In this document: piece by piece, positions 17,810 through 24,862 of the stretch
How the letters are laid out: each line of letters starts with the position of its first letter
Numbering within the stretch: position 1 is the stretch's first letter
NCBI GenBank assembly: GCA_000961595.1
Contig: LADO01000018.1
Coordinates: 51,233 to 115,232 of the forward strand
Source: Peptococcaceae bacterium BRH_c4b
Lineage (GTDB): Bacteria > Bacillota > Desulfotomaculia > Desulfotomaculales > Desulfocucumaceae
Length of the DNA: 64,000 nt
Reading direction: 5' to 3'
The notes under the pieces: generated by a model
What the model was told of the DNA's origin: nothing
What the model saw: only the letters and a program-made list of their open reading frames with translations
Databases searched by the model: none
Made by a program: the position numbers and the translations under genes

Positions 17810-18238
17810 TTATGCCGAAATGGATGCTCTTATTGTTAATGAGTTTTCGCACGTTTGTCGTCCCCCAACTTTTCCCAGTTTCTCCCTACAAACCAAACAA
17901 TAAAAGATTTTGCTCCGTCAATTTTCGGTTATTTGATCATGATAAGCTATTTCACCGACTTTGTACGCTATCTCTAATATCTGCTTCAAACAAAACGCTT
18001 TTAATTCGGGATCTTTTTCTTTCTCATAGATTTTTCTTAGTGTTTCAAACTTATTTGTCAAATATCTAATATTAATCATAACTAGCACCGGATTCAAAAA
18101 ATATTCACCGGGAAAGGTTTTGGTGGTAGCCTCTCCCTAATTCCATTTTGCGTATCGTCTAAAAGTATCAGTGAGTTCTTGATCTTTAAGAGCGGCAAGA
18201 GCTACAGTAGTGTCCACAATAATACAGAGTTTGTACAT
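17810..18238 (-). pseudogene. Small gene with two in-frame stop codons
   Basis: Reading the minus strand from ATG at 18238, with AGGAGG 7 bases upstream (18251-18246), gives MYKLCIIVDTTVALAALKD and onward for 33 residues to TAG at 18139-18137. The same frame continues open through a Lys/Glu-rich helical stretch (including LTNKFETLRKIYEKEKDPEL) to TGA at 17920-17918. It then runs through a CLVCREKLGKVGGRQTC segment with a CxxC...C pattern to TAA at 17812-17810. The ATG at 18079 would give a 53-residue internal piece. Continuous protein-like sequence across both stops suggests a recently inactivated gene of about 142 codons. I do not recognise the family. The start vaguely resembles a PIN-domain N-terminus, which is speculation. 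Confidence 0.5.
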
Positions 18239-18402
18239 AAAAAAACCTCCTACTTAACAAAGATTTTTGTCTTCTCGTTAGTTAAGGAAGTCACTATCTA
18301 CTAATACAAAGCTTAACACTTATGTTTTCTTCCGGCAATAGCTCTGCCGTGAAAACCCGGATCGAGGGATTGACGCGTATTATGTCGAAATATGTAAATT
18401 AA

Positions 18403-19119
18403 TCATTTGGAAACTAAATCCAATTCATGTGCCGTTTGTTTCGCAATATAAGCTTCACATGCAGAATTCTTAAATTTTACCACATAAGAACATTCGCTAA
18501 AAAATGATACTCTTTCTATTTTAGTGATGTTAATAATATACGACCTGTTAATCCTCAATAACTTTTCTGAGCCTTTGAGCATTTCTTCAATTGAAGTCAA
18601 TGATCCGGAAGTATTAATTTTTTTATTGTTACAATGGACTATAGTATTCTTTGTGTTTTTCTCCCGTTCAATCATTATTATTTCACCCGGGCTAAGATAA
18701 TGGAAAATGTTGCTTTTATCTCTGATTTCTATCCTATTACCAGATATATATTTTGCCATTTTTAATAATACTCGTTCAACTTTTATCTTATTAAAGGGCT
18801 TGTCGATATACCCCAGGACTACAGCCTTTCTTTCCCATGCTTCAGACTTAAATTCGTTGTGAGCGGAGATATATATAATCATGATAGCCGGGAAATGTTC
18901 AGAAATTCTATCAGCAAGTATTAAACCGTTTACGTCTTTCCTCTTAAAATCAATATCAAGGAAAACTACATCGGGAAGTTTTTCTTTTACTATAGGAACG
19001 ACATTGTCGGGGTCGGTAACTTCGTCGATAATTTCAATATTGGAACGCAATTCGGAAAGTATTTTTTTTAAATGCCGCATGGCAATAGGTTCATCGTCTG
19101 CAACAATGGCCTTAATCAT
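18403..19119 (-). CDS. LytTR response regulator of agr-like locus 1
   Basis: 238 residues. The N-terminal receiver domain has AIVADDEP acidic residues, the phospho-acceptor Asp in VVFLDIDF near residue 56 and Lys in YIDKPFN near 108. The C-terminal LytTR DNA-binding domain (about 135-235) has the RINRSYIINITKIE core. Its role should be AgrA-like, binding direct repeats upstream of target promoters. The start overlaps the kinase gene by 8 bases, so the two are coupled. Last gene of a minus-strand operon; A+T-rich like its neighbours. Confidence 0.93.
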   Translation of the reverse strand: MIKAIVADDEPIAMRHLKKILSELRSNIEIIDEVTDPDNVVPIVKEKLPDVVFLDIDFKRKDVNGLILADRISEHFPAIMIIYISAHNEFKSEAWERKAVVLGYIDKPFNKIKVERVLLKMAKYISGNRIEIRDKSNIFHYLSPGEIIMIEREKNTKNTIVHCNNKKINTSGSLTSIEEMLKGSEKLLRINRSYIINITKIERVSFFSECSYVVKFKNSACEAYIAKQTAHELDLVSK

Positions 19120-19957
19120 TTTTCTTCACCCCGTCAACCATTTTCAGCCTTAACATAAAAGTTGGTTTTTCCCTGTTCAAAACAAATAAATCGCAATCCT
19201 CGTATTGCGATAATATTTCTTTAATTATCAACAGACCTAGGCCTCTATCTTTGCCTTTAATACTTTTCCCCTGAAATATTTCTTTTTGCCAATCGGCAGG
19301 GTTTTCCCCGTGAATGATTTCAATCGGCTTACCGTCGTTGGAGATTTTTAAGTAGAAGTAACCGCGAACAATTTCTGTTTCAACATATACGCAATCGTTT
19401 TTCTCGCAATTTTCCAAGGAGTTTTTTAGCAAATTTGACATAATAGTTGTTGTATGTATTGGTGATAAAGGGAATTTTGAAAAATCGCTAAATCCATAAA
19501 GTTCAAAACGGACTCCCTTTGTTTCAGCTTTCCTCGCGAAGGAACTTATAATAATACTCATATATTGGTTATTTATCTTGTCTATTAAAGAATTAATTTT
19601 AACTGATGCTTCAATTAATTCCAAATAATTTTTAGCTTCATCTGTTTCATTACAATCAATTAAACCATATATTACTTCTAAATGATTAAGGAAATCATGC
19701 CTCTGTTTTCGCAGGCTTAGATTAAATTCCTCCATTTTTTTGATAATATCTTTTTGATTTTCATGTTTTATGTATAAATAAAACATTATTAAGGTTATTA
19801 ATGGGTACAATAAACTTAGAATAATTATTAATATAGATAACAAACTTTCTGTCAAATTCTTATAGGATAAAAAAATAGTAATGAAAAAAGTGGCCTGAAT
19901 TAAGATAAAAAATAATCCATAAACATAGCTTTTGTTAATTGGATTATGTAACTTCAT
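19112..19957 (-). CDS. AgrC-like histidine kinase with a reduced membrane domain (locus 1)
   Basis: 281 residues, short for the AgrC family (about 430). Only two hydrophobic segments (about 10-30 and 38-62) precede the phospho-acceptor region RKQRHDFLNHLEVIYGLID (about 83-101). The HATPase domain follows, with an N-box in MSNLLKNSLENC and a G-box in KGKDRGLGLLIIKEIL. It lacks the six-helix peptide-sensing domain of usual AgrC proteins. Two kinase-less proteins resembling that domain are encoded upstream in the same operon, so sensing may be split between polypeptides (inference). Confidence 0.9.
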   Translation of the reverse strand: MKLHNPINKSYVYGLFFILIQATFFITIFLSYKNLTESLLSILIIILSLLYPLITLIMFYLYIKHENQKDIIKKMEEFNLSLRKQRHDFLNHLEVIYGLIDCNETDEAKNYLELIEASVKINSLIDKINNQYMSIIISSFARKAETKGVRFELYGFSDFSKFPLSPIHTTTIMSNLLKNSLENCEKNDCVYVETEIVRGYFYLKISNDGKPIEIIHGENPADWQKEIFQGKSIKGKDRGLGLLIIKEILSQYEDCDLFVLNREKPTFMLRLKMVDGVKKND

Positions 19958-20031
19958 GATAATTATCCTCTAATACACATAAACAAAAGATCACTCCCCA
20001 TGAAGAGGAGTGAAAACTGAATTTGTGAATA

Positions 20032-20151
20032 TTATTTTAGCTCATCCGGTAATTCCTGCTGATAAAGGACTGAGCTACAAGTGGGATGAATGCCTATGGA
20101 AAATACAAACATTGAGAGAATAGCAATTAAATTAAAAATACGTTTTATCAT
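20032..20151 (-). CDS. AgrD-like cyclic peptide precursor, locus 1 (39 aa)
   Basis: The ATG at 20151 overlaps the AgrB stop (ATGA) and has AGGAGGT about 10 bases upstream. An amphipathic N-terminal leader, MIKRIFNLIAILSMFVFSIG, is followed by the core GIHPTCSSVLYQQ and the acidic tail ELPDELK. By analogy with staphylococcal AgrD, where a tail with a Pro-x-Glu-Leu element is removed by AgrB and Cys forms a thiolactone, the ring would be CSSVL. That cleavage site is inference. A small inverted repeat (CACTCC/GGAGTG, 19992-20012) lies between this gene and the kinase. Confidence 0.88.
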   Translation of the reverse strand: MIKRIFNLIAILSMFVFSIGIHPTCSSVLYQQELPDELK

Positions 20152-20774
20152 TCTATATTCACCTCCTTTGTTTTTAATTTTAACTGATCAATAAAATTAA
20201 AAAACGTTTTGTCCCAACCAGTTAATGTTAATGTTAGTACTTGGAGGTACATAGCTAAAATAATTGAATTTTTAACATCAATTTCAATGGTAATGCTAGA
20301 AATATATATTAATAATATTAGTATGAGTGTAGATAATAATTTCATAATATATCTTTTTTGCTTAGTTTTAATTGGTTTTTCTGGTGGATCAACCGGAGAC
20401 CTTAACACAATGATAATAAAACAAACAATATTTAAAACATAATATAAGTAATTATTAATTACCAAGGCTTTTGCAAACATACCAATAGATACAAGTAAGG
20501 CAGTCGAAACGAATAAACATCTAATAAATGTTTTGCAATGCGTACCACCTGAAGCGTATCTTAAAATTGCAATAGTTAATAATGCAATTAATGACTGTTT
20601 CAATACGCCAAACAAAAAAAATACAACTGGAAAAAGAACAATTTTTATAATTGCCCCTATTGTTGCTTCCAGACCATAACTTATTTTGGCTCTTTTCACG
20701 TTATCGAAGTTCAATTCCCGGGCAATGACTTTACTAAAAGTCACCGCTATTGAATGTATTGAAATTAATTTCAT
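20148..20774 (-). CDS. agrB: AgrB-like peptide-processing membrane endopeptidase, locus 1
   Basis: 208 residues from ATG 20774 (GGAG about 10 bases upstream); a longer frame from 20807 has a poor ribosome binding site. About six membrane segments. The AgrB signature RYASGGTHCKTF near residue 72 carries the catalytic His and Cys separated as in the family. It cleaves and cyclises the AgrD precursor encoded immediately downstream. The start overlaps the end of the preceding membrane-protein gene by about 40 bases. Confidence 0.92.
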   Translation of the reverse strand: MKLISIHSIAVTFSKVIARELNFDNVKRAKISYGLEATIGAIIKIVLFPVVFFLFGVLKQSLIALLTIAILRYASGGTHCKTFIRCLFVSTALLVSIGMFAKALVINNYLYYVLNIVCFIIIVLRSPVDPPEKPIKTKQKRYIMKLLSTLILILLIYISSITIEIDVKNSIILAMYLQVLTLTLTGWDKTFFNFIDQLKLKTKEVNIE

Positions 20775-21480
20775 TATTATGCATCTCCGCACTGCGAATT
20801 GATTCATCTATTTCATCTTTTAACGACCAAAAATATTTTAAAAATATAATTGACAGAGTAAAATATACAAAACTAAATATTTTTGTAATTAATGAATGAT
20901 TATTTATATAACCAAAATACATATTAAGAATTACTAAAATGATTCCCTGGAAGAGAACTATTGTTGTTACAATTAAAGGTCCTTTCATTTTTTCTTTAAT
21001 ATATTCAACATTGCTCACCCTACTTCCCTTAATTAAAAACCATTTCTTAAAATATATAACCAATGTAATTAGGCCCAATATGGCTAAGCTGGGATATGTA
21101 TAAATAATTCGCCTAAAATTATCTTGCATAACTTCTGTTACTGTTATATTTTCAAGTTCTAATATTGCGAATAATATAAAATCGTCCAACAATATAAGAG
21201 CGGTTAAACTTAGTAGCGAAGAAATTATTGATTTCCATGCTTTTAAACCTATTAGTTTCCGAAATAAAACAAAATAGACAAATACAGCAATGATACTATG
21301 AAGCCCAAAATACGGAACAAACCACCTTATTAACATCATTACAAAAGCATCTATAACAGCAGCAATTAAAACTTTTTTTATATTAATACGTTCTCCGACT
21401 ATGGCAATACCAAAGCAGAATAGTATTATGCTCTCCGGTATTGAATTAAATATTACTGCTACTAAAGGCATTTTATCCAT
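20734..21480 (-). CDS. Kinase-less AgrC sensor-domain-like membrane protein B
   Basis: 248 residues, about six transmembrane helices, no HATPase or HisKA motif. The N-terminus (MDKMPLVAVIFNSIPESI, then a FGIAIVGE segment, and later FGLHSI) aligns by eye with the first 200 residues of the locus 2 kinase (SFPETI, FLLVGL, FGLHSI). It is thus a stand-alone copy of that sensor domain. AGGAGAAG is 6 bases before the ATG. It could be the receptor half of a split kinase, a decoy or immunity protein, or a transporter; all of these are inference. Confidence 0.8.
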   Translation of the reverse strand: MDKMPLVAVIFNSIPESIILFCFGIAIVGERINIKKVLIAAVIDAFVMMLIRWFVPYFGLHSIIAVFVYFVLFRKLIGLKAWKSIISSLLSLTALILLDDFILFAILELENITVTEVMQDNFRRIIYTYPSLAILGLITLVIYFKKWFLIKGSRVSNVEYIKEKMKGPLIVTTIVLFQGIILVILNMYFGYINNHSLITKIFSFVYFTLSIIFLKYFWSLKDEIDESIRSAEMHNNEINFNTFNSGDF

Positions 21481-21534
21481 TTCCGCTTCTCCTATTAGTT
21501 GATCATAATACGGTATTTGCGTCTTGTCCCGGTA

Positions 21535-22206
21535 TTAAACTTTTTTTGGTCTATCACCACCATATAAGCGTTTAAGAAATAAGATTGAGGCAATAAAATA
21601 AATTGTGCATACTAATTTAATTAACAGTGTGTATTTTCCTAAATAATTGAGATGTTCATTTATTACAAATAAAAATACACCCTGAAAAAGAATTGCTAAT
21701 GACACCAAAAAACGTGCCTTATTATATGGTTCATCTTTGCCAATCCTGCTTCCTCTAATCAAAAATTTTTTCCTGGTGTACAGAAACCATGTCGTTAAGC
21801 CAAATATAATAAAGATTGGGACAGGATATATAATTCTTCTATAAGTATCTTTTAAAACTTCTTCAACTGTAATATTTTCTGCTTTTAATATAATTGACAA
21901 TATTATAGTATCTAACAACAATAATACCATTAAACTAATTAGAGAAGATATTATCGCTTTCCAGGGTTTTAGGTTTAACAGTTTCCAAAACAATACAAAT
22001 AAAACAAAAATGCCGATTATACTGTGCAGGCCAAAAATAGGGACATAAGCTCTAATTAACATAGATGTAAAAGCCGATATTATAGAGGCAATAAGGATTT
22101 TTTTAAAGTTAATGTATTCCCCGACTACAGCCATGCCAAAGCTAAACAAAAGTATACTTTCCGGTATGGAGTCAAATATTACGGCCGATAGGGGCATCTG
22201 ATCCAT
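21535..22206 (-). CDS. Kinase-less AgrC sensor-domain-like membrane protein A
   Basis: About 223 residues if ATG 22206 is used, which aligns with the paralogous downstream gene; a longer frame reaches 22257 without a ribosome binding site. It shares SIPESI, FGMAVVGE, FGLHSI and a RGSRIGKDE loop with the neighbour (RGSRVSNVE), so the pair arose by tandem duplication. About six membrane helices and a short basic tail; no catalytic motif. It is first in the minus-strand agr-like operon. I see no clear promoter upstream. Confidence 0.78.
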   Translation of the reverse strand: MDQMPLSAVIFDSIPESILLFSFGMAVVGEYINFKKILIASIISAFTSMLIRAYVPIFGLHSIIGIFVLFVLFWKLLNLKPWKAIISSLISLMVLLLLDTIILSIILKAENITVEEVLKDTYRRIIYPVPIFIIFGLTTWFLYTRKKFLIRGSRIGKDEPYNKARFLVSLAILFQGVFLFVINEHLNYLGKYTLLIKLVCTIYFIASILFLKRLYGGDRPKKV

Positions 22207-22352
22207 TTGCCAAAAACCCATTTCATAGAAATTTAAACAATATATACCTCTTGACATTATTTATTAGATATGCCTATTTTACAATTTATTTCCTAAACAG
22301 GCAACTACAAAAATACAGAAAAATGCAAAAATTATTTTCTCTGGAGGTTAAA

Positions 22353-22460
22353 ATGATGACAACTTGCCTCTCCCTTTATATTGAGGGGTGTCATCGAAGA
22401 CTGACACTCCTTACAAAAAATGGTTGCCAAATAGCGAACCAGTTGCACTTGACGGATTAG
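22353..22460 (+). CDS. Possible small ORF (35 aa) before the regulated promoter
   Basis: The ATG at 22353 follows CTGGAGG at 5-6 bases. It encodes MMTTCLSLYIEGCHRRLTLL and ends at TAG 22458-22460. No known family. The DNA also holds a hairpin (GGGGTGTC and GACACTCC), so this could be regulatory RNA or a chance frame. The rest of 22261-22476 shows nothing else. Confidence 0.3.
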   Translation: MMTTCLSLYIEGCHRRLTLLTKNGCQIANQLHLTD

Positions 22461-22476
22461 AGCAGGAGGAAATCCA

Positions 22477-22569
22477 ATGCAAATTCAGACAAGATTATGT
22501 AAGAATCAGACAAGATTACGCTGTTTTTTGACATTAAATATAGACAATCAGATTTAATATTGCTAACTT
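22477..22569 (+). promoter_or_regulatory. Site A: 21-bp-phased direct repeats and promoter before DUF1616 gene
   Basis: ATGCAAATTC is followed by AGACAAGATTATG (22487), AGACAAGATTACG (22508) and TGACATTAAATA (22529), with starts exactly 21 bases apart. A further AGACA overlaps a -35-like TAGACA (22541-22546). TGCTAACTT supplies an extended -10 after 17 bases (TAACTT 22564-22569). Paired direct repeats two helical turns apart are typical of LytTR regulator sites. The same layout recurs at three other places in this window. Confidence 0.75.
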
Positions 22570-22621
22570 AGTAACTGTTGCTATCTGTTCTCTTTATTCC
22601 GTTAAAGGGGCTGAATTTTTT

Positions 22622-23461
22622 TTGAGGAAAGAAGTGAAAAACGAGTTTCCCTTCATACTATTTCTTTCTTTTATCCTGGCGGTATTAATTGTTATGGATG
22701 TAAATGGAAATGTGCGGTTTGCTTTGGGATTGCCTTTTGTCTTGTTTTTTCCCGGGTATACCTTAATAGCAGCTCTGTTTCCAGCCAGGGACAATCTCGA
22801 CGGCATTGAACGGGTTGCCTTTAGCTTCGGTCTAAGTATAGCAGTGGTACCGCTTATGGGTCTAATCCTGAACTACACCCCATGGGGAATAAGGCTTTAC
22901 CCCATACTGCTGACGCTTTTGGCTTTCACGATCATGATGTCCGTTATCGCAATCCACCGAAGAAATAAACTTTCTTTGGAAAAACGTTTTGTGGTTTCTT
23001 TAAACGTAGCAACAACCAAATGGGGCGACCTTGCGAGGCTGGACAAAATTCTCTCGGTGGCGCTGGTGGGAGCCATTATTTTTGCGGTGGGAAGCCTTTA
23101 TTACGTCGCAACCACACCAAAAGTTGGTGAGAAGTTCACGGAGTTTTATATTTTGGGCAACGGCGGGAAGGCAGAGGGTTACCCCCGGGATATGAAGACG
23201 GGTGAGGAAAAGGAAGTTATCCTGGGAACCGTCAATCACGAATACCGCCCGGTCTCCTATACCGCCGAGGTTCGCATGGACGGGTATGTGAAGAAGCGGC
23301 TGGGACCTTTTGAATTAAACCATGAAGAAAAAAAGGAAGAGTCCGTTAGCTTCAGTGTTTACGAGCCCCATGAAAATCTGAAGGTAGAGTTTATACTATT
23401 TAAAGACGGGGAGAGCAACCCCTATCGCTCTCTGCACTTGTGGGTGAACGCCAATGAGTAG
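22622..23461 (+). CDS. DUF1616 membrane protein
   Basis: 279 residues. Four transmembrane helices (about 12-28, 34-52, 62-85 and 92-110) are followed by a polar stretch, a fifth helix (about 140-165) and an extracytoplasmic C-terminal domain ending in SLHLWVNANE. It matches DUF1616, a family common in archaea and some anaerobic bacteria with no settled function. TTG at 22622 is used, with AAAGGGG about 11 bases upstream; GTG 22634 is an alternative. It lies directly behind the phased-repeat promoter and overlaps the CPBP gene by 8 bases, so the two form an operon. Confidence 0.75.
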   Translation: MRKEVKNEFPFILFLSFILAVLIVMDVNGNVRFALGLPFVLFFPGYTLIAALFPARDNLDGIERVAFSFGLSIAVVPLMGLILNYTPWGIRLYPILLTLLAFTIMMSVIAIHRRNKLSLEKRFVVSLNVATTKWGDLARLDKILSVALVGAIIFAVGSLYYVATTPKVGEKFTEFYILGNGGKAEGYPRDMKTGEEKEVILGTVNHEYRPVSYTAEVRMDGYVKKRLGPFELNHEEKKEESVSFSVYEPHENLKVEFILFKDGESNPYRSLHLWVNANE

Positions 23462-24266
23462 AATACAAGTACAAATCCAAAAATGGGATCCTGTTATCAA
23501 AAGTGCTGTTTCCAATAAAGATCACTTTTTTATCTGGTTGTATGCGGCTGCCGTCACTGCTGCGGAGATTGTCACGGCCTACTACAACCCGATTTACGGG
23601 ATTGCCTGCCACGTGGTTCTGCTGGTGGCCCTGCTCGTACATGCTTCCCAGGCTTATAAGCAAGCTATAAATCTGGTCTATCTGTCTTTGTCCCTGGCTC
23701 CGATGATCCGGATTATGAGCCTTTCCATGCCGCTGATTAGCGTTCCGCCCATGTACTGGTACCTAATCATCAGTCTTCCGCTTTTTGCTGCCGCCGCTTT
23801 AGTGATGCGATATGCCGGTTTTAAGCCCCGGGAGGTCGGGCTGACTGTGGGTAACTTGCCCCTTCAGTTGCTGGTGGCGTTCCTCGGGGTACCGCTGGGT
23901 CTGATGGAGTACCTGATTTTAAAACCCGCTCCCCTGGCACCGGAGCTTGCCTTCCAGCATGTCTGGCTTCCGGCGCTGATCCTGCTTGTCAGCACAGGGT
24001 TTTTGGAAGAATTGATCTTTCGTGGGATTATGTATTGTGCGGCTGTAGAGACATTAGGCAAGTGGTACAGCATTATCTATATCAGTTTCATATTCGGGGT
24101 ACTGCACATCACCCACCGTTCACCGGTGGACCTGGTTTTCGTTTTTGCCGTTGCGCTGCTTTTCTCAGTGACCGTCGGCTTCTTCAGATCCCTTTTGGGT
24201 GTCTCCCTGGCTCACGGATTGACGAATATCGGTTTATACATCATATGGCCGCATCTTTTAAGGTAG
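23454..24266 (+). CDS. CPBP-family intramembrane metalloprotease
   Basis: 270 residues, about eight membrane helices. The CPBP/Abi motifs are present in order: EELIFRG near residue 184 (EExxxR), FGVLHI near 214 and AHGLTNIG near 250, giving the Glu and His residues of the glutamic-type site. Relatives include CAAX-protease-like proteins, bacteriocin self-immunity proteins and anti-sigma-factor proteases. It is coupled to the DUF1616 gene (ATGAGTAG overlap) and lies under the quorum-type promoter, so processing or immunity for a secreted product is plausible but unproven. Confidence 0.88.
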   Translation: MSRIQVQIQKWDPVIKSAVSNKDHFFIWLYAAAVTAAEIVTAYYNPIYGIACHVVLLVALLVHASQAYKQAINLVYLSLSLAPMIRIMSLSMPLISVPPMYWYLIISLPLFAAAALVMRYAGFKPREVGLTVGNLPLQLLVAFLGVPLGLMEYLILKPAPLAPELAFQHVWLPALILLVSTGFLEELIFRGIMYCAAVETLGKWYSIIYISFIFGVLHITHRSPVDLVFVFAVALLFSVTVGFFRSLLGVSLAHGLTNIGLYIIWPHLLR

Positions 24267-24564
24267 CCTTCCCCGCTTGTAGAAGCGGGTGCTTCAAGGA
24301 GCTTTCCGGTAGGAATTACAGGCGGCAACCTGTTCTGGTAGCCTCATCCACGAAAGATGCTCCCTTCCCGCCGATTCTCCCGGCAACAAGCAGTTATTGT
24401 TTGGTCATGCTAACATAAATGTCGAACTATACAAAAATATGTCGGGAAAACAAGAAAATTTTTCCCGCGACCCCCAAAAACCGGATGACATGAGCGTATT
24501 AATTAATAATGTTTTTGATCCAATTGCGGAAACGTTTAATTAATAACATATTCTCTTAACTGAA
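24267..24564. other. Non-coding stretch upstream of riboswitch
   Basis: Contains a hairpin just after the CPBP gene (CCGCTTGTAGAAGCGG) and a possible promoter TTGCGG (24524-24529), 17 bases, CATATT (24547-24552) that could drive the riboswitch transcript. No coding frame is convincing. Confidence 0.45.
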
Positions 24565-24665
24565 AAAGGCAAACTTACCGAAAGGTACGGGCGCAAAGCT
24601 ACGGGTCTAAAGCCGGGCATTTTATTTTTGAAAAAGTGCCGGGTCATGATTGCCGGGCCGCTGAA
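24565..24665 (+). promoter_or_regulatory. Cyclic-di-GMP-I (GEMM) riboswitch
   Basis: The conserved GEMM-I pieces occur in order: GGCAAACTTACCGAAAGGTA (GNRA-type GAAA loop), CGGGCGCAAAGCTACGGG (the CGCAAAGC..CGGG core), TCTAAAGCC, a variable hairpin, then ATGATTGCCGGGCCGCTG. This aptamer binds the second messenger c-di-GMP. A terminator hairpin begins about 35 bases downstream, so ligand binding probably decides read-through toward the agr-like kinase gene. Confidence 0.82.
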
Positions 24666-24700
24666 GGGAAAAGCTGCTAATTTCTTTGAATAGCAAAGTT

Positions 24701-24731
24701 CCGCTGCCGGCGTTCCGGAAGCGGTTTTTTT
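24701..24731 (+). terminator. Riboswitch expression-platform terminator
   Basis: CCGCT-g-CCGG and CCGG-a-AGCGG form a stem with loop CGTT, followed by seven T. Upstream CTGCTA and TAGCA segments could form a competing hairpin. Confidence 0.75.
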
Positions 24732-24747
24732 ATGGCTTAAATGTTCT

Positions 24748-24839
24748 ATGCAAATTCAGACAAGAAAATGTAACTTTTAGACAAGTTAATGTAGCTTTTC
24801 GACATGGTGGGCAGGAGCAGGCTTTTTTTCAGATAAATA
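24748..24839 (+). promoter_or_regulatory. Site D: 21-bp-phased direct repeats before the agr-like kinase
   Basis: ATGCAAATTC is followed by AGACAAGAAAATG (24758), AGACAAGTTAATG (24779) and CGACATGGTGG (24800), spaced 21 bases as at site A. The -35 is poor and TAAATA (24834-24839) may be the -10. This suggests a strongly activator-dependent promoter and positive autoregulation of locus 2. Confidence 0.65.
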
Positions 24840-24862
24840 GATCCGATAAGGAAGGTAACCCT

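Noticed and set aside
17812..18069. Plus-strand frame of 85 codons
   Set aside because: It is antisense to the interrupted minus-strand gene, has no Shine-Dalgarno and has an unlikely composition.
22477..22557. Short frames starting ATGCAAAT at each phased-repeat site (for example MQIQTRLCKN at 22477)
   Set aside because: The frames stop after about 10 codons at three of the four sites; conservation follows DNA spacing (21 bases), not codons, so an operator explains it better.
24686..24862. N-terminal extension of the locus 2 kinase (59 extra codons)
   Set aside because: The extension covers the phased-repeat operator, lacks a ribosome binding site at its start, and is absent from the kinase-less paralogs.
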